A stretch of 64,000 bases of DNA from an uncultured Prevotellaceae bacterium (GTDB lineage: Bacteria > Bacteroidota > Bacteroidia > Bacteroidales > Bacteroidaceae): contig ONMA01000014.1 of the NCBI GenBank assembly GCA_900318815.1, positions 1 to 64,000 on the forward strand, written 5' to 3'. Below the pieces are notes generated by a model. It was not told the DNA's origin and did not search any database. It worked only from the letters and a program-made list of their open reading frames with translations. Each line of letters starts with the position of its first letter. Position 1 is the first letter of the stretch. This document shows, one piece after another, positions 25,401-32,453 of the stretch. The position numbers were made by a program, and so were the translations under genes.

Positions 25401-25523
25401 AATCTCGCCCATGGCGGCAGCCTTACTTTCGTAATGCTTGGTCACAAACGAGAAGGAAAGGTAGAAACAGCAAATCAGCACGAGAATCAGTGCAATAAAC
25501 TTTACAATTCCTTTGTTTTGCAT
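22476..25523 (-). CDS. secDF: Protein translocase subunit SecDF (fused)
   Basis: The protein has 1015 residues and fuses SecD and SecF, as is usual in Bacteroidetes. It uses the proton motive force to assist Sec export from the periplasmic side of the inner membrane. Visible parts: N-terminal TM; the D1 motif LGLDLKGGMNVILEV; a long periplasmic P1 domain with an unusual low-complexity linker (about residues 235-300, ESADTAAVAETPSAEESD); the SecD TM block (GTAVDANVLIYERTKEELR); then SecF beginning YAIWAVAAVCFIGSFFVRGL with IDFTGGRNYVVTL and GYSINDKVVVFDRIREN. It ends with a short EEETPAETK tail. It is monocistronic by appearance: promoter 25571, terminator 22404. Confidence 0.96.
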   Translation of the reverse strand: MQNKGIVKFIALILVLICCFYLSFSFVTKHYESKAAAMGEIEGQEFLDSVMNEKVYMGIYSLKQCREMEIGLGLDLKGGMNVILEVSVPDVIDVLADHKQDAAYKKSMEEAKKEEETSQNDFISLFVKYWKQNGQGRPLASIFATQQMKGKVSTQSTDSEVEAALRAEVQSAVDNSFNVVRNRIDKFGVVQPNIQKLEGQSGRIMVEMPGIKEPERVRKLLQGSANLEFWETYNTQEIVPLLAQLNTRYAAVMSGEKTAESADTAAVAETPSAEESDSVAAKTTDLASKLTKKDSKATNDVKAREEALRQNPLFAIFQPAQGQGLAIVGYANARDTADIDKVIYSDVASQILPAECKLRWGAKPEDFGGQTHGDIYALYALKITEPNGRAPLEGDVITNAKDDFDQMGHPSVSMQMNSDGARRWSQITKMNIGKAVAIVLDDAVYSAPRILSQIDGGNSQITGSFTIEDTKDLANTLNSGKMPAPTRIVQEEVVGPSLGAQSIQQGIISFIVAFVLLMVYMILLYGFIPGIISDIALLFNLFFTLGILTSFQAALTMPGIAGIVLTLGTAVDANVLIYERTKEELRRGLGVKEAIQKGYSNAFSAIFDSNFTSLITGIILLYFGTGPVKGFATTWIIGIAVSFFTAVFMTRLVYENRLSKDKWTNLNFQGFILKNAFANSKYNFMGAYKKSYAIWAVAAVCFIGSFFVRGLSQSIDFTGGRNYVVTLDKQVNVEDVRKVLDGTFVNTIGEKAGQAANTSVIALGTDGKTVRISTNWDIESNNPEVDDMAENKLYEALKGAGLVAQENVEDFKNPDVRQGGSIISSAKVGPSVAKDITYGAIVSVIIALIAIFLYILFRFRNVAFSTGATIALTLDALVVIGFYSVLWGWVPMSLEIDQVFIGAILTVIGYSINDKVVVFDRIRENFQLYPKRDRQQLFNDSLNQTLARTINTSVTTFIVLACIFILGGDSIRSFSFAMILGVVFGTLSSIFIAAPTAFLVMGRNIREEETPAETK

Positions 25524-25570
25524 TTTGTTTGTTATGATGTTTATTATATATATACGCGCAATTTAGCTTG

Positions 25571-25578
25571 CAAATATA
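25571..25578 (-). promoter_or_regulatory. -7 box TATATTTG for secDF
   Basis: TATATTTG on the minus strand, 47 bases upstream of the secDF start codon. Confidence 0.5.
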
Positions 25579-25627
25579 GTGAATTTTTTACATTGTGGAA
25601 AATTTCCAGCCCATTTTCATACATTTT

Positions 25628-26734
25628 TTAAGGTTTCTCCCTCATTTTCAGCCAACAAACGACTGGATAATGGTCACTATCTGCAATTTTTGTGTCAACG
25701 ACGCAATGGTATGGAGTGATGTCGGGAGAACACAGAATGTGGTCGATGCGGAAGTTAAATCCTTTCTGATTATATGACAAACCGAGTCCCCGTCCGCTGG
25801 CGGCATAGCAGTCGGTGAACCCTTTTGACAGGGTGTGACGCACGAAGGAAATGGGCGTATCGTTGAAGTCGCCGCAGATGATGACGGGCTTGTCCTTGCT
25901 GTTTTGGTCTACATAGTGCTTGATGGCCTTGGCCTGCTTGGCCCTGATGGCGAAGGCCTCGCTAAGCTTCTCCAGCATGTCCTTGCTCTCGGCCTTGGCC
26001 GTGTCGCCCTTTATCTCGCCTTTTAGTATTTCTTTGTATTGCTTGCGGTCGGCAGTATCCAGGTGGATGTTTTCCAAGTGACATCCCACGACGAGCAGGG
26101 TGTCGCCGTCCACTTGCAGGTAGAAGGCGACGGCACCGTTGACCTTGGTGCCCGATTCCACCTCAATAATTTCCTGCTTCAGGATGGGGAAGCGGGTATG
26201 CATGCCTATGTGGTTGATCCACTTCTTATCCTTGGCGGTTAGAGTTACCCGTTCGTTGTAGTCGAAGTGCTTGGCAAAGAGCGTGTCGGAGTGCCGCCAT
26301 GTGTCGTTGTCCTCCACGATGCACAGGATGTCGGGCTTATTGTCGGTGATATAGCCGAAGATATTGCCGAAGGTGTCCTTGACCTTGGTGCCCCTGCCGC
26401 CGAATCCGCACACGTTGTAGGCCATGACCTTCAGGGCATCGGCGGGTGGATCGTCGATGAGGCGGATGGGCATATATATATTAATAGGTTCGTAGGCGAG
26501 GATGAATCCCAGGATGGGAATCCACGCCTTGCGCCAGTAGAAGAGCATCCAGAATCCTAAGAAAAGGAAGTTGGCTATGATGAAAAAGGGGAAGGTGATG
26601 CCCACACAGCCAACAATGGGATAGTGCTCGGGGTCGATATGGTCGCTGTAGCCCACGAGGAGCATGAGCACGACGATGGTGATGTTGGCACCCGCAAAGA
26701 ACTGTAGGGTCAGCTTCTTCAATTGTTTAATCAT
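25628..26734 (-). CDS. Endonuclease/exonuclease/phosphatase family membrane protein
   Basis: The protein has 368 residues. Three hydrophobic segments in the first 100 residues (FFAGANITIVVLMLLVGYSD; FPFFIIANFLFLGFWMLFYW; AWIPILGFILAYEPI) precede an EEP-fold domain. That domain has KVMAYNVCGFGG, the Glu-equivalent CIVEDND, GDFNDTPISFVR and SDHYPVVCWLKM, the standard metal and catalytic motifs. EEP enzymes cut phosphodiesters in nucleic acids, lipids or inositides, and the substrate cannot be read from the sequence. The four-base ATGA overlap with the upstream rhomboid gene points to translational coupling. Confidence 0.85.
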   Translation of the reverse strand: MIKQLKKLTLQFFAGANITIVVLMLLVGYSDHIDPEHYPIVGCVGITFPFFIIANFLFLGFWMLFYWRKAWIPILGFILAYEPINIYMPIRLIDDPPADALKVMAYNVCGFGGRGTKVKDTFGNIFGYITDNKPDILCIVEDNDTWRHSDTLFAKHFDYNERVTLTAKDKKWINHIGMHTRFPILKQEIIEVESGTKVNGAVAFYLQVDGDTLLVVGCHLENIHLDTADRKQYKEILKGEIKGDTAKAESKDMLEKLSEAFAIRAKQAKAIKHYVDQNSKDKPVIICGDFNDTPISFVRHTLSKGFTDCYAASGRGLGLSYNQKGFNFRIDHILCSPDITPYHCVVDTKIADSDHYPVVCWLKMREKP

Positions 26735-27666
26735 CTTTCGCGGCTGGCATCGAAGAGTTTCTGTTTTTCCTCCTTAGTCAGGCTGTCGTAGCCCGAACGG
26801 CGAATCTTGTCCAGAATGGCGTCAATCTCGTCCTGTCTTGCTTTTTTGCGGGCATTGTAGGCCATGTCGTCCTCGCGGGTGGCAGTGTGGTGTTGCTTCT
26901 CGGCGTGCATGTACGGGTTGCTGCCCTGTCGCTTGTGCTGCTCGAAATTACGTTTCAATTTATCGAAGAACTGCTGTCCGCGCCCAATATCGAAGTTGTT
27001 GCCGGGGTGCTTGCTCCAGTAGCGTATGAGGAAGAAACCGAAAAGCATGCCGCCCAGATGGGCCATGTGGGCTATGCCGTCGCCCGACTGGTTCATGGCC
27101 GAGAACAGCTCGATGGCTGCATAGCCGATGACAAACCACTTGGCCTTGATGGGGATGGGCAGGGGGAAGATGAAGATGCGGTCCTCGGGAAAGGTCATGC
27201 CGAAAGCCAGCAGGATGGCATACACGGCTCCCGAGGCACCAATGGTACACCAGTGGTTCAGGTAGTCGCCCACGGCCATCTGTCCGTGGTTCATCACTTC
27301 TAAGTATTCGTAGGCTGCCAGTCCTTCGTTGGCGTAGGTCACATACTGCACCAGTTCCTGGCATATTCCGGCTCCGATACCGCAGAAGATGTAATAAAAA
27401 AGGAATTTCTCCTTGCCCCACACATTCTCTACTACGCCACCGAACATCCAGAGGGCAAACATATTGAAAAACAGGTGCATGAACGAGCCATGCAAGAACT
27501 GGTAGGTGATGAACTGGTAGAAGTGGAAGTCGTTGGCCATGAAAAAGTGCAGGCCGCCCCATGCGTTCAGATTGATGCCGCGCAGGTTGAGCACTTCCGA
27601 GGCCAGATACACCAATATATTGATGATGAGCAGGTTCTTGGTGATAATAGGAATATTACGGAACAT
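26731..27666 (-). CDS. Rhomboid-family intramembrane serine protease
   Basis: The protein has 311 residues from ATG 27666 (MFRNIPIITKNLLIINILVY). It has six hydrophobic segments with the rhomboid signatures: HGSFMHLFFNMFALWMFG, the catalytic Ser in GASGAVYAILLAFG, and the catalytic His in HMAHLGGMLFGF. The cytoplasmic C-terminal tail is charged (RKKARQDEIDAILDKIRRSG) and resembles the tail of other Bacteroidetes rhomboids. It cleaves membrane proteins within the bilayer; targets are unknown. The frame is open back to 27768, but the -7 box at 27717-27724 lies inside that stretch, which supports the 27666 start. Confidence 0.9.
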   Translation of the reverse strand: MFRNIPIITKNLLIINILVYLASEVLNLRGINLNAWGGLHFFMANDFHFYQFITYQFLHGSFMHLFFNMFALWMFGGVVENVWGKEKFLFYYIFCGIGAGICQELVQYVTYANEGLAAYEYLEVMNHGQMAVGDYLNHWCTIGASGAVYAILLAFGMTFPEDRIFIFPLPIPIKAKWFVIGYAAIELFSAMNQSGDGIAHMAHLGGMLFGFFLIRYWSKHPGNNFDIGRGQQFFDKLKRNFEQHKRQGSNPYMHAEKQHHTATREDDMAYNARKKARQDEIDAILDKIRRSGYDSLTKEEKQKLFDASRER

Positions 27667-27716
27667 CTTTGTATTTGCTGTTTGTTGATTTACTACTTGT
27701 TGCTTAATTTTCGGGG

Positions 27717-27724
27717 CAAAATTA
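27717..27724 (-). promoter_or_regulatory. -7 box TAATTTTG for rhomboid/EEP operon
   Basis: TAATTTTG on the minus strand, 50 bases before the chosen rhomboid start codon. Confidence 0.55.
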
Positions 27725-27806
27725 CGAAAAAAATCAGTTTTACAGCACAAAAAACGGCTATAAAGCACTTTTTTTCAATAAAAATCTCATTTTTTCTGAA
27801 TTTTTG

Positions 27807-27837
27807 TTTGTTTTCTGAATACTTTGCCCTATATTTG
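27807..27837 (+). promoter_or_regulatory. Sigma-ABfr promoter for HU gene
   Basis: TTTG at 27807-27810, a 19-base spacer, then TATATTTG at 27830-27837. This is a full match to the Bacteroidetes -33/-7 promoter, 54 bases upstream of the HU start. Confidence 0.75.
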
Positions 27838-27891
27838 CGGTTAGATTACTCATATTTATAGTATTTATTCACATAAAAAAACAACGAATTT

Positions 27892-28164
27892 ATGAACAAG
27901 ACTGATTTAGTTGAGAAAATTGCTGCTGGTGCAGGAATCTCAAAGGCTGATGCAAAGAAGGCTCTTGACGCTGCCATTGCAGCTGTGAAGGACGCATTGG
28001 TTTGTGGCGACAAGGTGTCGCTCGTGGGCTTTGGCACATTTGCCGTTAGCGAGCGTCCCGCCCGTGAAGGTATCAATCCCGCTACGAAGGAGAAGATTCA
28101 GATTGCAGCAAAGAAGTCCATCAAGTTCAAGGCCGGTACAGAGCTGGCTGAGGCCCTGAACTGA
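27892..28164 (+). CDS. hup: HU-family DNA-binding protein
   Basis: The protein has 90 residues, full HU length: [20 protein letters not shown] helix-turn-helix dimer part, [28 protein letters not shown] (beta arm with the DNA-intercalating proline region), and [17 protein letters not shown]. It bends and compacts DNA non-specifically in the nucleoid. It has its own strong promoter and its own hairpin terminator, consistent with a highly expressed single-gene unit. It is divergent from the rhomboid operon. Confidence 0.95.
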   Translation: MNKTDLVEKIAAGAGISKADAKKALDAAIAAVKDALVCGDKVSLVGFGTFAVSERPAREGINPATKEKIQIAAKKSIKFKAGTELAEALN

Positions 28165-28183
28165 TTTTTGTAAAATAAAATAC

Positions 28184-28216
28184 GCAGGCAGCGACTCTCA
28201 TGGGGTCGCTGCCTGC
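28184..28216. terminator. Hairpin terminator between HU gene and SDR gene
   Basis: A 12-bp perfect stem (GCAGGCAGCGAC with its complement) and 9-base loop. On the plus strand it is followed by TTTGTGT. It lies between convergent genes and may serve both. Confidence 0.75.
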
Positions 28217-28241
28217 TTTGTGTCTTCATGTTTTTCCAGAA

Positions 28242-29045
28242 TTACTTAGGCTGCTTGCCGATGTAGGCCAGGATGCCGCCGTCCACATAGAGCACGTGAC
28301 CGTTCACGGCGTCAGAGGCGTGTGAAGCCAGGAACACGGCGGGGCCACCCAGTTCAGAGGGGTCGAGCCAGCGGCCTGCGGGCGTCTTGGCGCAGATGAA
28401 CGAGTCGAACGGATGGCGGCTGCCGTCGGGCTGGCGCTCGCGGAGCGGAGCGGTCTGTGGCGTGGCGATATAGCCCGGGCCGATGCCGTTGCACTGGATG
28501 TTGTACTCGCCGTACTCCGAGCAGATGTTGCGGGTGAGCATCTTCAGGCCACCCTTGGCAGCGGCGTAGGCCGAGACGGTCTCGCGACCCAGCTCAGACA
28601 TCATGGAGCAGATGTTGATAATTTTACCTTCGCGGCGCTCCATCATCTCGGGGATGACAGCACTGGCGCAGATGAACGGACCCACGAGGTCGATGTCGAT
28701 GACCTGCTGGAACTCCTCGCGCTTCATCTCGTGCATGGGGATGCGCTTGATGATGCCGGCATTGTTCACCAGGATGTCAATCTGACCCACCTCTGCGTGT
28801 ACTTTCTCCACCAGTTCCTTCACGGCGTTCTCGTCGGTCACGTCGCAGATGTAGCCCTTTACGTTCTCGATGCCTGCCTCCTTGTAGTTCTGCAGTCCGC
28901 GCTGTAGGGCATCCTCGTTGCGGTCGTTGAAGATGATGGTCTTAGCGCCGGCGGCTACGAAAGCCTTGGCGATGTTGAAACCGATGCCGTAGGAAGCGCC
29001 GGTAATCCAGGCGTTTTTGCCCTCTAATGAAAACATGTTTGTCAT
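28242..29045 (-). CDS. SDR-family oxidoreductase (KduD / gluconate 5-dehydrogenase type)
   Basis: The protein has 267 residues, a classical short-chain dehydrogenase. It has the dinucleotide-binding TGASYGIGFNIA, ILVNNAGIIKR, the catalytic Ser (NICSMMSELGRE) and YAAAKGG, and the C-terminal NGHVLYVDGGILAYIG. It directly follows kduI on the same strand (43-base gap). In pectin and uronate breakdown KduI makes 3-deoxy-D-glycero-2,5-hexodiulosonate and KduD reduces it to 2-keto-3-deoxygluconate. The context therefore favours KduD, although close relatives are often named gluconate 5-dehydrogenase. Confidence 0.88.
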   Translation of the reverse strand: MTNMFSLEGKNAWITGASYGIGFNIAKAFVAAGAKTIIFNDRNEDALQRGLQNYKEAGIENVKGYICDVTDENAVKELVEKVHAEVGQIDILVNNAGIIKRIPMHEMKREEFQQVIDIDLVGPFICASAVIPEMMERREGKIINICSMMSELGRETVSAYAAAKGGLKMLTRNICSEYGEYNIQCNGIGPGYIATPQTAPLRERQPDGSRHPFDSFICAKTPAGRWLDPSELGGPAVFLASHASDAVNGHVLYVDGGILAYIGKQPK

Positions 29046-29048
29046 TTC

Positions 29049-29092
29049 TTTGTAAGTTTATTAGTTTGTAAGTTGATAAGTTTGTAATTTAT
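29049..29092. repeat. Three 15-bp tandem repeats
   Basis: Three tandem copies of a TTTGTAAGTTNATNA unit of about 15 bases fill the gap between kduI and the SDR gene, overlapping the last bases of kduI. Confidence 0.55.
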
Positions 29093-29931
29093 TTGAGGTC
29101 TGTAATCTCCGAGAAGTCCTGGTCGCCGTAATCCAGGTTTTCGCCTCCCATGCCCCAGATGAATGTATAGTTGTGGGTGGCGGCTGCACTGTGGATGCTC
29201 CATTCTGGCGAGAGCACGGCCTGTTCGCCCTTCATCCAGAGGTGGCGCGTCTCCTGTGGCTCGCCCATGAAGTGACAGACGGCCTGGTCCTGGGGCAGTT
29301 CGAAGTAGAAGTAAGCCTCCATCCGGCGGCTGTGGGTGTGGGCTGGCATGGTGTTCCACACGCTTCCCGTGGCCAGTTCGGTCATGCCCATCTGCAGTTG
29401 GCATGTGGGCAGCACCTGATTGACCAGCATCTTATTGATGTTGCGCTTGTTCGACGTCTCTAAGCTGCCCATGCTGGCCACTACGGCATCGGCCTTCGTC
29501 ACCTTGCGACAGGGATAGGCGGTGTGGGCGGTGGTTGAGTTGAAGTAGAACTTCGCAGGCTGGGCGGCATCGACGGAGGCGAAACGCACCTCGCGGTCGC
29601 CTCTTCCTATGTATAATGCCTCCTTGAAGCCGAGGCTGAACGTCTCGTTGCCCACCGTGACTACGCCCGGCCCTCCCACGTTGTATATGCCCACCTCGCG
29701 GCGGGTGGTGAAGTAGGGGGCACGCAGCGGAGCAATCGCTTCGAGCAGTAGCTCCTCATCTGCGGGCATGGCGCCACCCACCACCATGCGGTCGTACATG
29801 GAGTAGACCATGTTCACCTCGTTGGGCGCGAAGACACGCTCCACGAGAAAGTCGCGGCGCAGGCGTGCCGTGTCGTAGTGACGGGCATCCTCGGGATGCG
29901 CTGCATAGCGCAGTTCGTAGTTGGTTTTCAT
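29089..29931 (-). CDS. kduI: 5-dehydro-4-deoxy-D-glucuronate isomerase
   Basis: The protein has 280 residues, normal length. It isomerises the unsaturated uronate product of pectin lyases, or galacturonate/glucuronate products. The cupin fold carries the zinc site in NTMPAHTHSRRMEAYFYF (two His plus Glu) and a later His in the WSIHSAAATHNYTFIWGMGG segment. N-terminal YELRYAAHPEDARHYDT and VERVFAPNEVNMVYSMYDRM are typical KduI sequence. It is followed by the SDR partner; promoter at 29954. Confidence 0.96.
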   Translation of the reverse strand: MKTNYELRYAAHPEDARHYDTARLRRDFLVERVFAPNEVNMVYSMYDRMVVGGAMPADEELLLEAIAPLRAPYFTTRREVGIYNVGGPGVVTVGNETFSLGFKEALYIGRGDREVRFASVDAAQPAKFYFNSTTAHTAYPCRKVTKADAVVASMGSLETSNKRNINKMLVNQVLPTCQLQMGMTELATGSVWNTMPAHTHSRRMEAYFYFELPQDQAVCHFMGEPQETRHLWMKGEQAVLSPEWSIHSAAATHNYTFIWGMGGENLDYGDQDFSEITDLK

Positions 29932-29953
29932 TGATGTTTCGATTAGTTTGCTG

Positions 29954-29961
29954 CAAAGTTA
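29954..29961 (-). promoter_or_regulatory. -7 box TAACTTTG for kduI operon
   Basis: TAACTTTG on the minus strand, 22 bases upstream of the kduI start codon. Confidence 0.6.
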
Positions 29962-30061
29962 CGAATTATTTTCGTACTTTTCATGCCTGTTATGCGTTTC
30001 GCGTGCTAAACTTACTTAAAATAGCGGTGATAAAGCATCTTTATACCCCCCATATTGTCAA

Positions 30062-31291
30062 TTATGAGAGCAATCGCTTGGAAAAATAGCGCACGGGATA
30101 CCACACCGAGAGGAAGCCCACGACGAGTACGGTGACGAAGATGAGCACCACATCCCAGGGATGAACGCTCACGGGATAGGCATTGACGATGAACGAACCA
30201 GCCGACGAGCCAAGGGCGATGACACCGAACTGCTGCTGAATCCAGCAGAGCAGCAGGCCCACGAGAATGCCGATGACGGCTCCGAAGGCCGAGATCATGC
30301 GGCCCTCGAAGAGGAAGATACGGGTTATCTGGCGGTCGTTGGCCCCGAGGTTGCGCAGGGTGACAACGTCGTTGCGCTTGTCGATGATGAGCATGGAGAG
30401 CGAGCCGATGATGTTGAAGCAGGCCACCATGAGGATGAACGTGAGGAAGATGTAGGCAATGAGTTTCTCAATCTTCATGATCTTGAACGTGTCATCCTGC
30501 TGTTCGTAACGGTCTTTCACGTGGAAACGGTCGCCGCAAATCTGCTTGATTTGGCTTTTCACCGCCTCGAAGTCGCTGCCCGGCTTCAGGCGTAGCTCCA
30601 AGGACGAGAGCATGCCGTACTGGTCGAAGAGGTTGCGGGTGAAGTTGATGGAGGTGATGATGTAGTCCTTGTCGTAGCGAGCCTGTTGCACGCAGAAGAT
30701 GACGCCCGGCGAGAAAAGCTCGTCCTCCACGAAGCCGTCGGCAGGGTTGCTCATGTCGAGCTGCCCCTGGCGGCGCGGGGCGTAGATCTTCATCGGCGAG
30801 CGATAGCGGTAGCCCGTGCCTAACTGGTCGGCCAGCCTGACGCCGGGAATGCCGTAGCTCATGTCGGCGGCATGCAGCTCGTAGCTCCCGTCGCCCAAGA
30901 GAATCTCGCGGATATGGGTCAACTTGTCGAAGTTGTCGTCGACACCCTTGATGGTCACCATGGCCTGACGACCCTCGTACACGGCCAGTGCCTGGTCTTC
31001 CACGCACTCGGTGGCCACCTCAATCTGGGGCAGCTGGCGCACCTTCGTCAGCAGCGGGTCGTCGGCAGGTGCCGTCTTCCCTTCGGCGGGGGTAATCTCT
31101 ATCTGCGGGTCAAAGCTGGTGAAGAGCGAGGCCACCAGGTCGTGGAAGCCGTTGAACACGCTCAGCGTGACCACCAATGCCATGGTGGCCACGGCCACGC
31201 CTACGACCGATATGCCGCTGATGACGTTGATGACGTTAGTCGACTTCTTTGAAAAAAGATAGCGGCGGGCAATGTAGAAAGGGAAGTTCAT
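30062..31291 (-). CDS. FtsX/LolC-E-type ABC transporter permease
   Basis: The protein has 409 residues. It has an N-terminal TM (VINVISGISVVGVAVATMAL), a periplasmic MacB-like domain of about 220 residues (DPQIEITPAEGKT onward), then three TM segments (AYIFLTFILMVACFNIIGSL; FGAVIGILVGLLLCWIQQQF; DVVLIFVTVLVVGFLSVWYP). This is the arrangement of LolC/LolE, which extract lipoproteins from the inner membrane, though the wider FtsX permease family shares it. No ATPase gene is adjacent. It overlaps the rbfA stop codon by four bases. Confidence 0.85.
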   Translation of the reverse strand: MNFPFYIARRYLFSKKSTNVINVISGISVVGVAVATMALVVTLSVFNGFHDLVASLFTSFDPQIEITPAEGKTAPADDPLLTKVRQLPQIEVATECVEDQALAVYEGRQAMVTIKGVDDNFDKLTHIREILLGDGSYELHAADMSYGIPGVRLADQLGTGYRYRSPMKIYAPRRQGQLDMSNPADGFVEDELFSPGVIFCVQQARYDKDYIITSINFTRNLFDQYGMLSSLELRLKPGSDFEAVKSQIKQICGDRFHVKDRYEQQDDTFKIMKIEKLIAYIFLTFILMVACFNIIGSLSMLIIDKRNDVVTLRNLGANDRQITRIFLFEGRMISAFGAVIGILVGLLLCWIQQQFGVIALGSSAGSFIVNAYPVSVHPWDVVLIFVTVLVVGFLSVWYPVRYFSKRLLS

Positions 31292-31623
31292 TTCTTCAAC
31301 AGCTCGTCAATATGCTCGATGTAGTCGAGGGAGTCGTCGATGAAAAAGCGCAGTTCGGGAATGATGCGCATCTGGTAGCGCACGCGCTGGCCCAGCACGT
31401 AGCGAATCTGGGCCTGGTTCTTCTCTATATTCTTCAGCAGTTCCTCGCCCCGCTCTGAGGGGAAAATGCTCAGGTAGGCGGTGCAAATGCTCAGGTCGGG
31501 CGATATTTTCGTGCGCGTCACTGAGACCATTACGCCGTGCATGCCACGGGTCTGCTCCTGGAAAATCACGCTCAGCTCCTTTTGCAGCAGGCGTGCTATT
31601 TTGTTTTGTCTTGTTTCTTGCAT
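31288..31623 (-). CDS. rbfA: 30S ribosome-binding factor
   Basis: The protein has 111 residues. It binds the 30S subunit and helps 16S rRNA 5'-end maturation. Matches to the family: the start RQNKIARLLQKELSVIFQEQ, VSVTRTKISPDLSICTAYLS, and LRFFIDDSLDYIEHIDELLKK. Length and KH-like fold order are normal. It is the first gene of a pair with the FtsX-type permease, an order also common in other Bacteroidales. Confidence 0.95.
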   Translation of the reverse strand: MQETRQNKIARLLQKELSVIFQEQTRGMHGVMVSVTRTKISPDLSICTAYLSIFPSERGEELLKNIEKNQAQIRYVLGQRVRYQMRIIPELRFFIDDSLDYIEHIDELLKK

Positions 31624-31653
31624 ACAGAATGATGGGTAATAGGTTTAACGGTG

Positions 31654-31661
31654 CAAAATTA
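31654..31661 (-). promoter_or_regulatory. -7 box TAATTTTG for rbfA operon
   Basis: TAATTTTG on the minus strand, 30 bases upstream of rbfA. Confidence 0.55.
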
Positions 31662-31693
31662 CAAAAGATTTTCTGAATAGCGAAGAAAAATGC

Positions 31694-32449
31694 CTACATA
31701 TTGTAGAACTTGTTCATCAGGTCGTGTCGGTAGTTCTTGCTGATGTGCAGTTCCCTGTTGTCCTGTAGTGGCTTGGGCAGTAGGCAGGTGCTGTCCTGTA
31801 TCTTGACGATTTTCTGAATGTTGACGATATAGCGTTTGTGTATTTGCACAAAGAAGTCGGAGTAGTTCAGGATGATTTCGGCAGTAGTCCTGTGGCGCAG
31901 GACGTTGGTCGTTCCGTCGGTTCTTACCACCTCCCAGATTCTTCGCTCACTGTCGAAGCGGAAGAACGCGATGTCGCTCAGATGTAGGGGCGTATGCTCG
32001 CTGACGGCATTGACAATCATGACGATGGGCTGCTGTTTGTCGTTTTTTGCCGATGCCGTCTGGATGCTGTTCAGGCGGTTCTCGTAGTAGCGTGTCATGA
32101 TCTTGGCCAGTTCCGGCTTCGAGGCTGGTTTCAGCATGTAGTCGAAGGCTTGCCGGCGCAGGGCCTCCAACAGGTACTTGTCGTAGCCCGTGTAGAACAC
32201 CACCTTCATCTCCGGCTTCACGAACAGCCGCACCCTTGAGCAGAAGTCCAGCCCCGACATGTCGGGCATCTCCACGTCGAGAAACAGCAGGTCGGGTTCC
32301 AGTTCGATGATTTCGTCCATGGCCTTTTGCGTCTCCGTCTGCGTGCCAACGACCTCCACGGAATACTCGCTGAGCAGCCGGCGCAACAATTCGATGGAGT
32401 TCGCGTCGTCATCGACGATATATACGGTTACTAACTTCTTGTTTTCCAT
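31694..32449 (-). CDS. LytTR-family response regulator
   Basis: The protein has 251 residues from ATG 32449 (MENKKLVTVYIVDDDANSIE). Residues 1-120 form a receiver domain with the acidic pocket VDDD, phospho-acceptor Asp in LLFLDVEMPDMSG and Lys in YMLKPASK. The C-terminal LytTR DNA-binding domain includes LSDIAFFRFDSERRIWEVVR and FVQIHKRYIVNIQKIVKI. It starts 4 bases after the kinase stop codon, so the two form one operon and one signalling pair. The target promoters cannot be deduced. A start at 32467 overlapping the kinase gene is also possible. Confidence 0.93.
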   Translation of the reverse strand: MENKKLVTVYIVDDDANSIELLRRLLSEYSVEVVGTQTETQKAMDEIIELEPDLLFLDVEMPDMSGLDFCSRVRLFVKPEMKVVFYTGYDKYLLEALRRQAFDYMLKPASKPELAKIMTRYYENRLNSIQTASAKNDKQQPIVMIVNAVSEHTPLHLSDIAFFRFDSERRIWEVVRTDGTTNVLRHRTTAEIILNYSDFFVQIHKRYIVNIQKIVKIQDSTCLLPKPLQDNRELHISKNYRHDLMNKFYNM

Positions 32450-32453
32450 TGAT

